Shown here: positions 44,882 to 53,518 of the stretch, piece by piece
How positions within the stretch are numbered: position 1 is the first letter of the stretch
Layout of the letters: every line of letters begins with the position of its first letter
Origin: Segatella copri
Lineage (GTDB): Bacteria; Bacteroidota; Bacteroidia; Bacteroidales; Bacteroidaceae
Direction of reading: 5' to 3'
Assembly: GCF_949820605.1 (NCBI RefSeq)
Contig: NZ_CATKVU010000007.1
Location: forward strand, 430,953-494,952
DNA length: 64,000 nt
Made by a program: the position numbers and the translations under genes
The notes under the pieces: generated by a model
What the model was told of the DNA's origin: nothing
The model's input: only the letters and a program-made list of their open reading frames with translations
Database searches by the model: none

Positions 44882-46162
44882 ATGAAAAAGATAATATATA
44901 TGATGTTGGGTCTGATGATGGTATGGATCTCTGTACCGGTGCAGGCCCAGAATGTGATTGAAGATGAGGGAATAGAAACGGTTGATGAGGAGGATATTTC
45001 CGACTCTACACTCGTTGACTCACTGGCTGCGGATACGCTGGCGCAGAATTTGCCTTGGCCAGAATCGGTGAAGGTGGGTATTGATAAACTCCTTGAAAGC
45101 AAGATGTTCGAAACATCACAGGTAGGACTGATGGTCTGGGACCTGTCTGCTGACTCTTGTATCTTTCAGAGAAATGAACAACAGCTGATGCGTCCGGCAA
45201 GTACGATGAAGCTCCTGACTGCCATTACGGCGCTCGATAAGTTGGGCGGTTCTTACCAGTTTAAAACCACTCTGAAATATACCGGTACCATTGAGAATGG
45301 AGTATTGACGGGTGATGTCTATTGTATAGGCGGTATGGATCCCCGTTTCAACAGCGATGATATGTCGGCATTTGTCAATAGTCTGAAGGATATGGGTGTT
45401 GACACCATCCGTGGCAGCATCTATGCTGACCGCTCTTTGAAGGATGCCGACCTGTTGGGTGAAGGCTGGTGCTGGGATGATGACAATCCGGTGCTTTCGC
45501 CACTGGTATTCCAGCGCAAGGACATCTTTATGGATAAGTTTCTTGCCAAGCTCCGTGAGGAGGGCATCGAATATTCCTGCTTTGGGGCTTCAGAGAAGAC
45601 TTGCCCTGCGAGTGCCTTTACGGTCTGTACCCGATTCCATACGATGGATCAGATTCTGCACAAGATGATGAAGGAGAGTGATAATCTCTATGCCGAGAGC
45701 ATGTATTATCAGATTGCGGCTTCTACGGGCAATAAATGGGCGAGTGCCAAGAGTGCCCGAAATGTGGAAAGACAGCTTATCCGCAAGATAGGACTCGATC
45801 CGGCAAGATATAAACTGGCTGACGGCTCGGGACTTTCGCTCTATAATTATCTCAGTGCCGAACTGGAGGTGAAACTGCTTCGTTATGCTTATCTCAACGG
45901 TAATATCATGGACCATCTGAAGCATTCGCTGCCTATCGGTGGGGTTGACGGTACGTTGAAGAAACGTATGAAGAACAGTTTTGTGCATGGCAATGTGAAA
46001 GCAAAGACGGGTACGTTGACGGGCATCATCTCATTGGCGGGTTACTGTACCGCAGCCAATGGTCATGAACTCTGTTTCGCCATCATTAACAATGGTATCA
46101 TGCATGGCAATAATGCCAGACACTTTGCAGATAAAGTATGTACTTTGCTCTGCCAACCGTGA
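44882..46162 (+). CDS. dacB: D-alanyl-D-alanine carboxypeptidase/endopeptidase (PBP4 type, S13)
   Basis: A 426-residue periplasmic penicillin-binding protein of the S13 family that trims peptidoglycan peptides. The ATG at 44882 gives a signal peptide ending VPVQAQ (residue about 23). Active-site motifs: SxxK in RPASTMKLLTAI (S107), SxN-type ESDNLYAESM (about 264), and KTG in VKAKTGTLTGIISLAG (about 376). An acidic linker (28-50, EDEGIETVDEEDISD) precedes the catalytic domain. Transcribed with the small membrane protein upstream. Confidence 0.92.
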   Translation: MKKIIYMMLGLMMVWISVPVQAQNVIEDEGIETVDEEDISDSTLVDSLAADTLAQNLPWPESVKVGIDKLLESKMFETSQVGLMVWDLSADSCIFQRNEQQLMRPASTMKLLTAITALDKLGGSYQFKTTLKYTGTIENGVLTGDVYCIGGMDPRFNSDDMSAFVNSLKDMGVDTIRGSIYADRSLKDADLLGEGWCWDDDNPVLSPLVFQRKDIFMDKFLAKLREEGIEYSCFGASEKTCPASAFTVCTRFHTMDQILHKMMKESDNLYAESMYYQIAASTGNKWASAKSARNVERQLIRKIGLDPARYKLADGSGLSLYNYLSAELEVKLLRYAYLNGNIMDHLKHSLPIGGVDGTLKKRMKNSFVHGNVKAKTGTLTGIISLAGYCTAANGHELCFAIINNGIMHGNNARHFADKVCTLLCQP

Positions 46163-46165
46163 GCG

Positions 46166-46201
46166 TTAGTTGATAGTTTATAGTTGATAGTTAATAGTTT
46201 T
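46166..46201 (+). repeat. Short tandem ATAGTT-rich repeat before the MscS gene
   Basis: TTAGTTGATAGTTTATAGTT and similar units at about 8-9 bp spacing fill the gap between dacB stop and the next ATG at 46202. It could vary in length by slippage. Confidence 0.5.
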
Positions 46202-47455
46202 ATGGAGGAAATTCGTAAGTTTGTAGATGAAATGATAACATGGGCAGGAGTCACCGGTGATTTTGTGCCCATGCTGCGCCATATCTTGCTCACCATTACA
46301 GCCATTCTCTTGGCGATGCTGAGCGATTTTCTTTGTCGCAAGATACTGGTTCCGCTCATCAGTAAGATTACTGATAAGACGGACATCACTTGGGATGATG
46401 TGCTGCTGAACAAGAAGGTGCTCACCTCGGCTTGCCATATTGTGCCGGCTGTGGTGATATGGTCGCTCATGCCGCTGATTTATCTGGAGTATCCGATATT
46501 CAAGGAGATATTGGAGCGGGCTACGGGCATCTATATCGTGGTGATGTCGGTGCGTACGGCTCTGGTCTTCATCGGGTCTTTCAAAGGATTGGAGGATTCT
46601 CAGGAACGACGCTCGTCGGCTCAGCAGTATTTCCATACTTTCTGCGGTGTTCTCAGGGTATTGATGCTCTTCGTGGCTGCTGTGGTGGTGATTGCCATCC
46701 TGCTAGGCAAAAACCCGATGACCCTCTTTGCCGGTTTGGGTGCTACCTCGGCAGTCCTGATGCTGGTCTTTAAGGATACCATCACGGGATTGGCGGCTGG
46801 TGTGCGTCTTACCAGCAATGATATGTTGCATAAGGGCGACTGGATTACGGTGAAGTCGGTGGATGCCAATGGTATCGTTGAGGATATGTCACTCACGACC
46901 GTGAAGGTGCGCAACTTTGATAACACCATCGTTACCATTTCGCCTATTACCCTGGTGAATGGTTCGTTCCAGAACTGGATTGGTATGCAGAAGAGTGGTG
47001 GACGAAGAGTGAAGCGCGTGGTTTACTTCGATTTCCGTAGTGTCCGTCTGGTGGATGAGACATTAAAATGCACTCTGCTTACCAAGCATTTCGCCACCGA
47101 AGATTCGTTTAAGTTGAAGGAGTCGTTGCAGAAGGCGATAGATAAAGATATACAAGAAGGGAAGGATATTGAGGATTTAAAGAATCCTGCAGCCCTTGCT
47201 CCTACCAATCTCCAGCTTTACCGTAAATTCATGGAGAAGTATCTGCGCCAGCGTCCGGAGGTCAATACCGATCTCACATTGATGGTGCGCCACATGGAAG
47301 CCACGCAATGCGGTCTTCCTATCGAGTTCTATTTCTTCATTAAGGATAAGGTATGGGTGAATTATGAGCACATTCTCGCCGATATCATGGAGCATGCCTA
47401 TGCCTTGGCGAATGAATTCGATCTGAAGATTTATGAGCAATATCCGGAACAGTAA
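46202..47455 (+). CDS. MscS-family mechanosensitive channel
   Basis: A 417-residue inner-membrane protein with four to five hydrophobic segments (about 25-45, 75-95, 100-120, 145-165, 175-195) and the MscS core from about residue 175: GLGATSAVLMLVFKDTITGLAAGVRL is the pore helix TM3 and the upper beta domain follows (NDMLHKGDWITVKSVDANGIVEDM). It matches the YbdG-like group by the long C-terminal domain (MEATQCGLPIEFYFF). It releases solutes on osmotic down-shock. I place the start at ATG 46202; a TTG at 46184 would add six residues from the repeat. Confidence 0.92.
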   Translation: MEEIRKFVDEMITWAGVTGDFVPMLRHILLTITAILLAMLSDFLCRKILVPLISKITDKTDITWDDVLLNKKVLTSACHIVPAVVIWSLMPLIYLEYPIFKEILERATGIYIVVMSVRTALVFIGSFKGLEDSQERRSSAQQYFHTFCGVLRVLMLFVAAVVVIAILLGKNPMTLFAGLGATSAVLMLVFKDTITGLAAGVRLTSNDMLHKGDWITVKSVDANGIVEDMSLTTVKVRNFDNTIVTISPITLVNGSFQNWIGMQKSGGRRVKRVVYFDFRSVRLVDETLKCTLLTKHFATEDSFKLKESLQKAIDKDIQEGKDIEDLKNPAALAPTNLQLYRKFMEKYLRQRPEVNTDLTLMVRHMEATQCGLPIEFYFFIKDKVWVNYEHILADIMEHAYALANEFDLKIYEQYPEQ

Positions 47456-47476
47456 TTACTTTGAACATTGAACTTT

Positions 47477-48517
47477 ATGAATAGTTTTTCGGCTGTCATT
47501 ATCCGTTGGTTTCGTGAGTATGGTAGGGAATTGCCTTGGCGCGAAACCAAGGATCCTTATGCCATCTGGCTGAGCGAAATCATCCTTCAGCAAACCCGCA
47601 TCGCACAGGGATGGGAATATTGGGAGCGGTTCATGAAGACCTATCCCAAGGTTGAAGACTTGGCTGCTGCCAGCGAGGATGATGTCTTGAAACTCTGGCA
47701 GGGATTGGGGTATTACTCGCGAGCCCGCAACCTTCATACTGCTGCCAGACAGATAGTAGAGCTCGGTCATTTCCCTGATACGCTTGAAGGTATCAAAGCC
47801 CTGAAAGGGGTGGGTGATTATACTGCTGCAGCCATCGGTTCTTTTGCATTTGATATTCTGGCGGCAGTAGTAGATGGCAATGTGTACCGGGTTCTTTCAC
47901 GTTACTTCGGAATAGATACTCCTATCAACTCAACGCAGGGGAAAAAGGAGTTTGCTGCGTTGGCTCAATCACTCTTGCCTGCTTCGTCTGCTCAGCAACT
48001 TTCTGATACAGCATTATCGCCTGTTGCTGCCTATAACCAGGGTATGATGGATTTCGGAGCTATCCAGTGCACTCCTCAATCTCCAAAATGTCTTGTCTGT
48101 CCGCTTGCCGAAACCTGTGAGGCGTTGAGGACTGGAAGGGTAGAGGAGTTGCCGGTGAAGAACAAGACACTGAAGGTGAAAACGCGCCATCTCTCCTATA
48201 TATATATAAGGTGTAAAGGCGAAGTGGCTATCCACCGTCGCGGCGAGGGTGATATCTGGCAAGGATTGTGGGAACCATATAACGCATCAGATGCTCCGCA
48301 ACTGCCTGCCTTTGTCCATAATCCTCTTCTCCTGGCTAAGGATGTGAAGCATGTACTTACCCATCGCATCCTCCTTGCCGACTTCTATCTGCAGGAAACA
48401 GAAACCCGCCCCCTGCTCCCTGATGATTATATCTGGGTGAAAGAGGACGAGGTAGAACAGTATGGTGTTCCAAGGTTGATAGAAATCATGTTGGAAATGG
48501 TTCAAGCTAAATCATAA
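47477..48517 (+). CDS. mutY: A/G-specific adenine glycosylase
   Basis: A 346-residue repair enzyme that removes adenine opposite 8-oxoguanine. The start at 47477 gives MNSFSAVIIRWFREYGRELPWRET. Motifs: EIILQQTRIAQGWEYWERF (about 34-52), the helix-hairpin-helix LKGVGDYTAAAIGSFAF (about 110-126) with catalytic Asp in VVDGNVYRVLSRYF (about 134), iron-sulfur cysteines CTPQSPKCLVCPLAETC (about 195-211), and the C-terminal NUDIX-like domain (EVAIHRRGEGDIWQGLWE). Its stop is 3 bp before a 14-bp perfect hairpin. Confidence 0.96.
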   Translation: MNSFSAVIIRWFREYGRELPWRETKDPYAIWLSEIILQQTRIAQGWEYWERFMKTYPKVEDLAAASEDDVLKLWQGLGYYSRARNLHTAARQIVELGHFPDTLEGIKALKGVGDYTAAAIGSFAFDILAAVVDGNVYRVLSRYFGIDTPINSTQGKKEFAALAQSLLPASSAQQLSDTALSPVAAYNQGMMDFGAIQCTPQSPKCLVCPLAETCEALRTGRVEELPVKNKTLKVKTRHLSYIYIRCKGEVAIHRRGEGDIWQGLWEPYNASDAPQLPAFVHNPLLLAKDVKHVLTHRILLADFYLQETETRPLLPDDYIWVKEDEVEQYGVPRLIEIMLEMVQAKS

Positions 48518-48520
48518 AAA

Positions 48521-48554
48521 AGAGGGTGTGTCATAAGGCCATGACACACCCTCT
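48521..48554 (+). terminator. mutY terminator identical in pattern to IS1182 ends
   Basis: AGAGGGTGTGTCAT, loop AAGGCC, ATGACACACCCTCT: a perfect 14-bp stem. The left arm is identical to the outer arm of the IS1182 terminal repeats at 5788 and 7714, but no IS is present. Confidence 0.8.
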
Positions 48555-48598
48555 CTTATTTATATATGTTCTGTTAGATATTTCGTCTCAAGCAAGAA

Positions 48599-49141
48599 TT
48601 AGTAATTCTGTGCTTCAATCTGGAAGTAGCTCTGTGGGTGGTTGCAGACTGGGCAAACCTCAGGAGCCTTCTTGCCTACTACGATATGTCCGCAGTTAGA
48701 GCACTGCCAGATGCAGTCGCCGTCACGAGAGAAGACGAGCTTGTCCTGTACGTTCTTCAAGAGCTTGCGATAACGCTCCTCATGATGCTTCTCAATCTGA
48801 GCAACCATCTCAAACTTAGCTGCAATCTCGTTGAAGCCCTCTTCACGAGCCTCCTTTGCCATGCGTGGATACATATCGGTCCACTCATAGTGCTCACCAT
48901 TGGCAGCAGCTTCCAGGTTCTTCTCTGTATCCTGGATAGCACCGCCCTCCAGATACTTGAACCACAACTTAGCGTGCTCCTTCTCGTTAGCAGCTGTCTC
49001 CTCAAAGATGTTGGCTATCTGTACAAAACCGTCCTTCTTTGCCTTGCTTGCAAAATAGGTATATTTGTTACGAGCCTGTGACTCACCAGCGAAAGCCTCC
49101 TGGAGGTTCTTCTCTGTCTTTGTTCCTTTTAATTCCTTCAT
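48599..49141 (-). CDS. rbr: Rubrerythrin
   Basis: A 180-residue non-heme iron protein that reduces hydrogen peroxide in anaerobes. Residues 1-140 form the four-helix ferritin-like domain with the di-iron ligands in [34 protein letters not shown] and the helix [16 protein letters not shown] (the ExxxExxH pattern). Residues 148-176 are a rubredoxin domain with cysteines in [10 protein letters not shown] and CPVCNHP. A -7 box TATCTTTG on the minus strand at 49191-49198 lies about 50 bp upstream. Monocistronic. Confidence 0.96.
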   Translation of the reverse strand: MKELKGTKTEKNLQEAFAGESQARNKYTYFASKAKKDGFVQIANIFEETAANEKEHAKLWFKYLEGGAIQDTEKNLEAAANGEHYEWTDMYPRMAKEAREEGFNEIAAKFEMVAQIEKHHEERYRKLLKNVQDKLVFSRDGDCIWQCSNCGHIVVGKKAPEVCPVCNHPQSYFQIEAQNY

Positions 49142-49190
49142 AATGTATTCTGTATTAAGTTATTAATATGTTCTTTATTAAATTCTTATG

Positions 49191-49198
49191 CAAAGATA
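49191..49198 (-). promoter_or_regulatory. -7 box of rubrerythrin
   Basis: TATCTTTG followed by C on the minus strand, 49 bp before the start codon. Confidence 0.6.
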
Positions 49199-49233
49199 TT
49201 GAAAATATTTCAAATATACAAATAAATTAAGAA

Positions 49234-50862
49234 CTATTTACCTTTTTGGCGCTTATTTAAATAATATAAAGCAAAACCAAGCATGGCAACACCGAATATC
49301 CACGAGATGATGGCACTCGTTACCATACCCAGCGTATGAGTGAATCCCGCCACAATGAAGGTGAGGAAACTCACACCGGCTACAGTCAGGGCGTAAGGCA
49401 ACTGTGATGATACATGATGTACATGCTTGCATTCCGCTCCTGCACTCGCCATGATGGTGGTATCGCTGATAGGAGAGATATGGTCGCCACATACCGCACC
49501 AGCCATACATGCCGAGATAGAAATGATGCGCAAAGGATCAGCACCAGGGAATACGGCGATGCAGATAGGAATCAGAATACCGAAGGTTCCCCAGGAGGTA
49601 CCCGTTGCAAATGCCAGAAAGCCTGCTACCAGGAAGATGATGCCCGGAAGAAGCATCTGAAGTTCTGAGGCACTGCTCGCTACAACCGATGATACATATT
49701 CTGCCGCACCCAGCGAGTCGGTCATACTCTTCAGCGTCCATGCCAAAGTAAGAATCAGAATGGCTGGTACCATCGCCTCAAAACCCTTGATGAGACTACT
49801 CATCGCCTCATCGAAAGGCAAGGTCTTGCGAATGGTAAACATCATGATGGTAAGAATCAGGGAAGCCAATGAACCGATTACCAAGCCTACAGAGGCATTG
49901 CTCGCAGCAAAGGAATCCACAAAGTTGAGATAGTTGGCATTATCGGCATCGAAGAATCCGCCCGAATATACCATGCCCGCCATGCAGAAGATAATCAGCA
50001 TGATGATTGGAATCACCAGGTCGCTCACGGTTCCCTTGTTCTTGGAATCCTCTTCCTGTTTGGCTCCCACACCGTGCTCAACAATCTGCAGTTTGGTATC
50101 GCTCACCTCATCGAGCTTCCCGCCATTGGTTCGCTCGTACCATTCCTTCAGTCTTGCATCATACTTGCTCATCGCCTTGAAGTCGAAGCCCAGTATCACG
50201 ATGCCAAACATAAAGAGGATGGTAAAGAATGCGTAGAAATTAAAAGGTATCGCCTTGCAGAAAAGCGCCAGTCCGTTCTCTCCGCCCGATACGAAGCCCG
50301 ATACCGCAGCTGCCCAACTCGAGATAGGGGAGATGATGCAGACTGGAGCGGCTGTAGAATCGATGAGATAAGCCAGCTTCTCCTTGGTAACACCGTTGCG
50401 CACAGCGATAGGACGCATCACCGAACCCACGGTAAGGCAGTTGAAGTAATCGTCGATGAATATCAGAATGCCGAGCAGGATGGTAGCAATCTGTACGCCA
50501 ACCTTCGAGTGTACATGCTTGGAAGCCCAACGGCCGAAAGCTGCCGAACCTCCCGCCTTGTTCATCAGTGAAACGATGCTGCCCAACACCACCAGGAATA
50601 CCAGAATGCCTACATTCCAGGGATCGGAGAGGCAATGTATCAAGCCGTAAGCTTTGGCTTCATCGCCTTCGCTTACGGTATGATTGGTAAGGTGAACGAG
50701 GAATCCGTCGAAACCTGTTCCCATCGAAATGCAATATTGAACGGCACCCAGTATGATACCGATAAAAAGAGAAGAATAGACCTCCTTTGTCTTCAGCGCC
50801 AGAGCGATGGCGACGATAGGAGGCAGTAACGACCATGCGGTCCCAATCATGTTGTAATCCAT
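49234..50862 (-). CDS. Na+/H+ antiporter, NhaC family
   Basis: A 542-residue polytopic inner-membrane protein with about 11-12 membrane segments. Family blocks: IGTAWSLLPPIVAIALALKTKEVY at the start, ILIFIDDYFNCLTVGSVMRPI (about 135-155, the acidic ion site), STAAPVCIISPISSWAAAVSG, FATGTSWGTFGILIPI and the GDHISPISDTTIMASAGAECKH loop near the C-terminus. It expels Na+ for H+, or may exchange organic acids as in the related malate-lactate group. The start is at ATG 50862, not the TTG 18 bp upstream. A minus-strand -7 box is at 50878-50885. Confidence 0.92.
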   Translation of the reverse strand: MDYNMIGTAWSLLPPIVAIALALKTKEVYSSLFIGIILGAVQYCISMGTGFDGFLVHLTNHTVSEGDEAKAYGLIHCLSDPWNVGILVFLVVLGSIVSLMNKAGGSAAFGRWASKHVHSKVGVQIATILLGILIFIDDYFNCLTVGSVMRPIAVRNGVTKEKLAYLIDSTAAPVCIISPISSWAAAVSGFVSGGENGLALFCKAIPFNFYAFFTILFMFGIVILGFDFKAMSKYDARLKEWYERTNGGKLDEVSDTKLQIVEHGVGAKQEEDSKNKGTVSDLVIPIIMLIIFCMAGMVYSGGFFDADNANYLNFVDSFAASNASVGLVIGSLASLILTIMMFTIRKTLPFDEAMSSLIKGFEAMVPAILILTLAWTLKSMTDSLGAAEYVSSVVASSASELQMLLPGIIFLVAGFLAFATGTSWGTFGILIPICIAVFPGADPLRIISISACMAGAVCGDHISPISDTTIMASAGAECKHVHHVSSQLPYALTVAGVSFLTFIVAGFTHTLGMVTSAIISWIFGVAMLGFALYYLNKRQKGK

Positions 50863-50877
50863 TTTATTGTTTTTGGG

Positions 50878-50885
50878 CAAAGATA
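50878..50885 (-). promoter_or_regulatory. -7 box of the NhaC-type antiporter, at the edge of the ICE
   Basis: TATCTTTGC on the minus strand. TAnnTTTGC sites are also the kind of sequence CTnDOT-type elements integrate into, and the integrase gene starts 440 bp away. Confidence 0.5.
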
Positions 50886-51000
50886 GTTTTTTTTGGTAAT
50901 ATATGCAAGCTTTTGGGCAGAAAAAATGGTGCTTATGGGTTGATATGGGCTATTTTAGCATATTTTTGGGACAGAAAGTACATATAAAAAGTGTTTGAGA

Positions 51001-51240
51001 GAAGAATGAGGAAAGTTTACTGGTTATCAGTTACTTTCCTCATTTTGGTTAAAAGTGGCGAGGACAGACGAAGACGGGAATATGACAAGATGAGACAGAG
51101 GAACGTTACCTATCCGTAACCTATACCCCAAATGGGGAATGTTAAGGTTCGGAAGAATGAGGAAGGTTACGAATTGAATTTGAACGCTCTGATTTATAGT
51201 GAGTTACTAATGAGCAACGTAAGTTTTTTGGTTACGAACC
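51001..51240. promoter_or_regulatory. ICE left-end region with hairpin, direct repeats and GTTACG sites (probable integrase arm sites)
   Basis: AATGAGGAAAGT (51005-51016) pairs exactly with 51033-51044. GAAGAATGAGGAAAGTT at 51001 recurs as GAAGAATGAGGAAGGTT at 51152. GGTTACGAA occurs at 51165 and 51230, with related GTTACC/GTAACC at 51104-51121, and a small palindrome CCCCAAATGGGG at 51127-51138. Repeats of this kind fit integrase and excisionase binding. No gene in 50886-51323. Confidence 0.55.
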
Positions 51241-51323
51241 AAATTTGCCGTGTTCTGCCGTGAAATGCGTAGCAAGAAAAGACTCTTCAGGTATTAATTT
51301 TGAACGCAAAAAAGAATGACGTT

Positions 51324-52595
51324 ATGAAGAGTACATTTTCAATTATCTTCTACCTCAAAAGACAGGTAGTAAAGAAAGATGGTACTGTTCCAGTTATGGG
51401 ACGTATCACAGTGGACGGAACACAGGCGCAGTTCAGTTGCAAGACAACTGCCAATCCAGATTTGTGGGACACCAAGGGCGGACGCATGATAGGTAAGAGT
51501 ATGCAGGCTTTGGAGGTGAACCGTAAATTGGACAAGATGCGTGTGAGTATCAGCAAGCATTATCAGGAGATTATGGACAGGGACAACTTCGTCACTGCCG
51601 ACAAGGTGAAGAACGCCTTTCTTGGCTTGGAGTATCGTTGCCATACACTGATGAAAGTCTATTCTCAAAGCCGTGATGAAATGGAAAAGCAATATAAGGC
51701 TGGCATGAAATCTTTGAGTACATACACGAAGTATAGAATCGGGTGTGCCTATGTGGGCGAGTTCTTGCAGACGCATTACCATGTGAAGGATATTGCTCTG
51801 AAAGAGTTATCGCTGCCTTTTATCACAGACTACGAGACTTTTCTCAGAACCGACAAGCACTTGAAGATAAACTCTGCGATGGTGTTTGTCCGCAATCTCC
51901 GTGCAATGGTATTCCGTGCCATAGATAATGAATGGCTCGTAAAAGACCCTTTCAGACGATATGAGTACAAGGAAGAAGAGACGACAAGAGAGTTTCTGAG
52001 CAAAGAAGAGATTCACCTGTTGATGGAAACACCTATCACAAGAAAGAAGATGAGTATGGTGCGTGACTTGTTCCTGTTCTGTTGTTTTACAGGTCTCGCT
52101 TTCATTGATCTGTACAACTTGAAGGAAGAGAACATCAAGGAATTTTTCGATGAAGGTGAATGGATCGTTATCCATCGACAGAAGACTGGAACGGAAGCCA
52201 ACATCAAGTTGCTTGATTATCCCAAGCAGATTATGGAAAAATACCGTGGATTGTGTGAAGACGGCAGGGTGTTTCCTGTACCCAACTACCAAAGTTGTAT
52301 GGATTCGCTCAAAAGACTGGGCAAAAGATGTGGTATCACCAAGCCGCTGTCCTGGCACATGAGCCGTCATTCGTTCGCAACCTCGGTTTGCCTCTCCAAC
52401 GGAGTTCCAATAGAAACCGTGAGTTCAATGCTTGGTCACAAGGACATAAAGACAACCCAGGTGTATGCCAAGATTACCAAGGAGAAATTGAGCAAAGACG
52501 TGGAAAAGTTGTCTCAGCAGATTAATAACATTGAGGAATTCACGTTTGGAAATGTTTGCAACGATAATACTAACACTATAAATGGCAGAGTATGA
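51324..52595 (+). CDS. int: Tyrosine-type integrase of the ICE (IntDOT-like)
   Basis: A 423-residue recombinase. Residues 1-90 are the arm-binding domain (FSIIFYLKRQVVKKDGTVPV), 105-205 the SAM-like core-binding domain, and 220-400 the catalytic domain. Catalytic residues visible: Lys region in HRQKTGTEANIKL, HMSRHSFAT (His and second Arg), MLGHKDIKTTQVYAKI (His and nucleophile Tyr). The position of the first catalytic Arg, usually TGLRxSDL, reads FTGLAFIDLYNL, so Arg is replaced by Ala; IntDOT of CTnDOT also lacks this Arg. I start at ATG 51324; a TTG 24 bp earlier is possible. Confidence 0.92.
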   Translation: MKSTFSIIFYLKRQVVKKDGTVPVMGRITVDGTQAQFSCKTTANPDLWDTKGGRMIGKSMQALEVNRKLDKMRVSISKHYQEIMDRDNFVTADKVKNAFLGLEYRCHTLMKVYSQSRDEMEKQYKAGMKSLSTYTKYRIGCAYVGEFLQTHYHVKDIALKELSLPFITDYETFLRTDKHLKINSAMVFVRNLRAMVFRAIDNEWLVKDPFRRYEYKEEETTREFLSKEEIHLLMETPITRKKMSMVRDLFLFCCFTGLAFIDLYNLKEENIKEFFDEGEWIVIHRQKTGTEANIKLLDYPKQIMEKYRGLCEDGRVFPVPNYQSCMDSLKRLGKRCGITKPLSWHMSRHSFATSVCLSNGVPIETVSSMLGHKDIKTTQVYAKITKEKLSKDVEKLSQQINNIEEFTFGNVCNDNTNTINGRV

Positions 52596-52987
52596 AACGA
52601 CAAGTGATAACAATACAAGAAGAAATGGTCATCTACGCCCCACATCATGGTGAGGTGTGGATGACAGTTTGGGAGATTGCCGAACTGTTGAATGTAACAG
52701 GGACAGCAGTGAAGAATACCATCAAGCGCATTTGGAAACAAAGTGTGCTGAAAGATTTCCAGCTTTCTCAATACATCAAACTTGAAAATGGATATTCTGC
52801 GCATGTCTATGATATGGAAGTGATTATCGCCATAGCACTTCAAATGGATACATACCAAGCCTTGTTGTTCAGACAATGGTTTATCAGTAAGGTTGTAAAC
52901 CGCAAGGATTGCCATGCAGAGCAAGTAAAACACGAGTATCCGATGATTATTGTGATGAACGGAACGATGCCAAGAGGTGCAAGTTAG
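52592..52987 (+). CDS. Small DNA-binding-like protein coupled to the integrase gene
   Basis: A 131-residue protein whose ATG overlaps the integrase stop (ATGA). Residues 20-60 look like a helix-turn-helix (VWMTVWEIAELLNVTGTAVKNTIKRIWK), with a following strand-rich part SAHVYDMEVIIAIALQMDTYQALLFRQWF similar to RhuM-type proteins of mobile elements. Probably an accessory or regulatory factor of integration. A strong terminator at 53029-53080 ends this two-gene unit. Confidence 0.7.
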   Translation: MKRQVITIQEEMVIYAPHHGEVWMTVWEIAELLNVTGTAVKNTIKRIWKQSVLKDFQLSQYIKLENGYSAHVYDMEVIIAIALQMDTYQALLFRQWFISKVVNRKDCHAEQVKHEYPMIIVMNGTMPRGAS

Positions 52988-53028
52988 AATCTCTCATCTT
53001 TTAATAAGATTCCTACACCTTTATAAAT

Positions 53029-53080
53029 AATAGCGTACAGAGGAAACGATTTTTGTCGTTGTACCCTGTACGCTATTTTT
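53029..53080 (+). terminator. Terminator of the integrase operon
   Basis: AGCGTACAG near 53031 pairs with CTGTACGCT near 53075 around an inner AACGA/TCGTT stem, followed by ATTTTTG. Confidence 0.8.
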
Positions 53081-53110
53081 GTTTCACTATTATGAAGCAG
53101 TACCCTCCTC

Positions 53111-53425
53111 TTATGAAACAGTGCCGTCGATTATCGGCTTGCGGTAATTACCAGTGAGAAGTGCTTGTATCTCGGATTCCGGATAGAGGGTTTTGCCACA
53201 TAATATAATGTAGGGCAAAATGCCTTGCTTGCGATATTCCTGCAAGGTGCGGCGACTAAGCTTCAAATGCTCGGAGAGTTCCTTGTCGGTGAGGTATCGC
53301 TCCCCGTTCAAAGGTGGGCTGTAGGACTCGATGAATGAAGATAGCCAGTTGTTGGCTTTCTTCAAGGATTGCATGGCGGTGTCTATCGACTTGCTCTCAT
53401 GCGTAAGAAGTTGGTTCATGTTCAT
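53111..53425 (-). CDS. Excisionase-like HTH_17 protein
   Basis: A 104-residue protein with a MerR/Xis-type winged helix at about 44-92: YLTDKELSEHLKLSRRTLQE, YRKQGILPYIILCGKTLYPESEI. Such proteins bind ICE ends during excision or act as regulators. The paralogue at 53519-53806 lies 93 bp upstream on the same strand, with a GC-rich hairpin (53467-53507) and the leader motif TATTCACCACTTAATCCA between them. The two face the plus-strand excision operon. Confidence 0.8.
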   Translation of the reverse strand: MNMNQLLTHESKSIDTAMQSLKKANNWLSSFIESYSPPLNGERYLTDKELSEHLKLSRRTLQEYRKQGILPYIILCGKTLYPESEIQALLTGNYRKPIIDGTVS

Positions 53426-53436
53426 TGTTTACAATT

Positions 53437-53507
53437 TGGATTAAGTGGTGAATATAAAATGTGTTGGCTCGCCCAGGGTGAAGTTTTCGGCTTTGCCTTG
53501 GGCGAGT
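53437..53507 (-). promoter_or_regulatory. ICE leader: hairpin plus conserved TATTCACCA motif
   Basis: On the minus strand: CTCGCCCA (53506-53499) pairs with TGGGCGAG (53475-53468), then TATTCACCACTTAATCCA (53454-53437) ending 11 bp before the ATG at 53425. The same 18-mer is at 58798-58815 before the DUF1896 gene. Confidence 0.6.
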
Positions 53508-53518
53508 TTGGCTTTACG

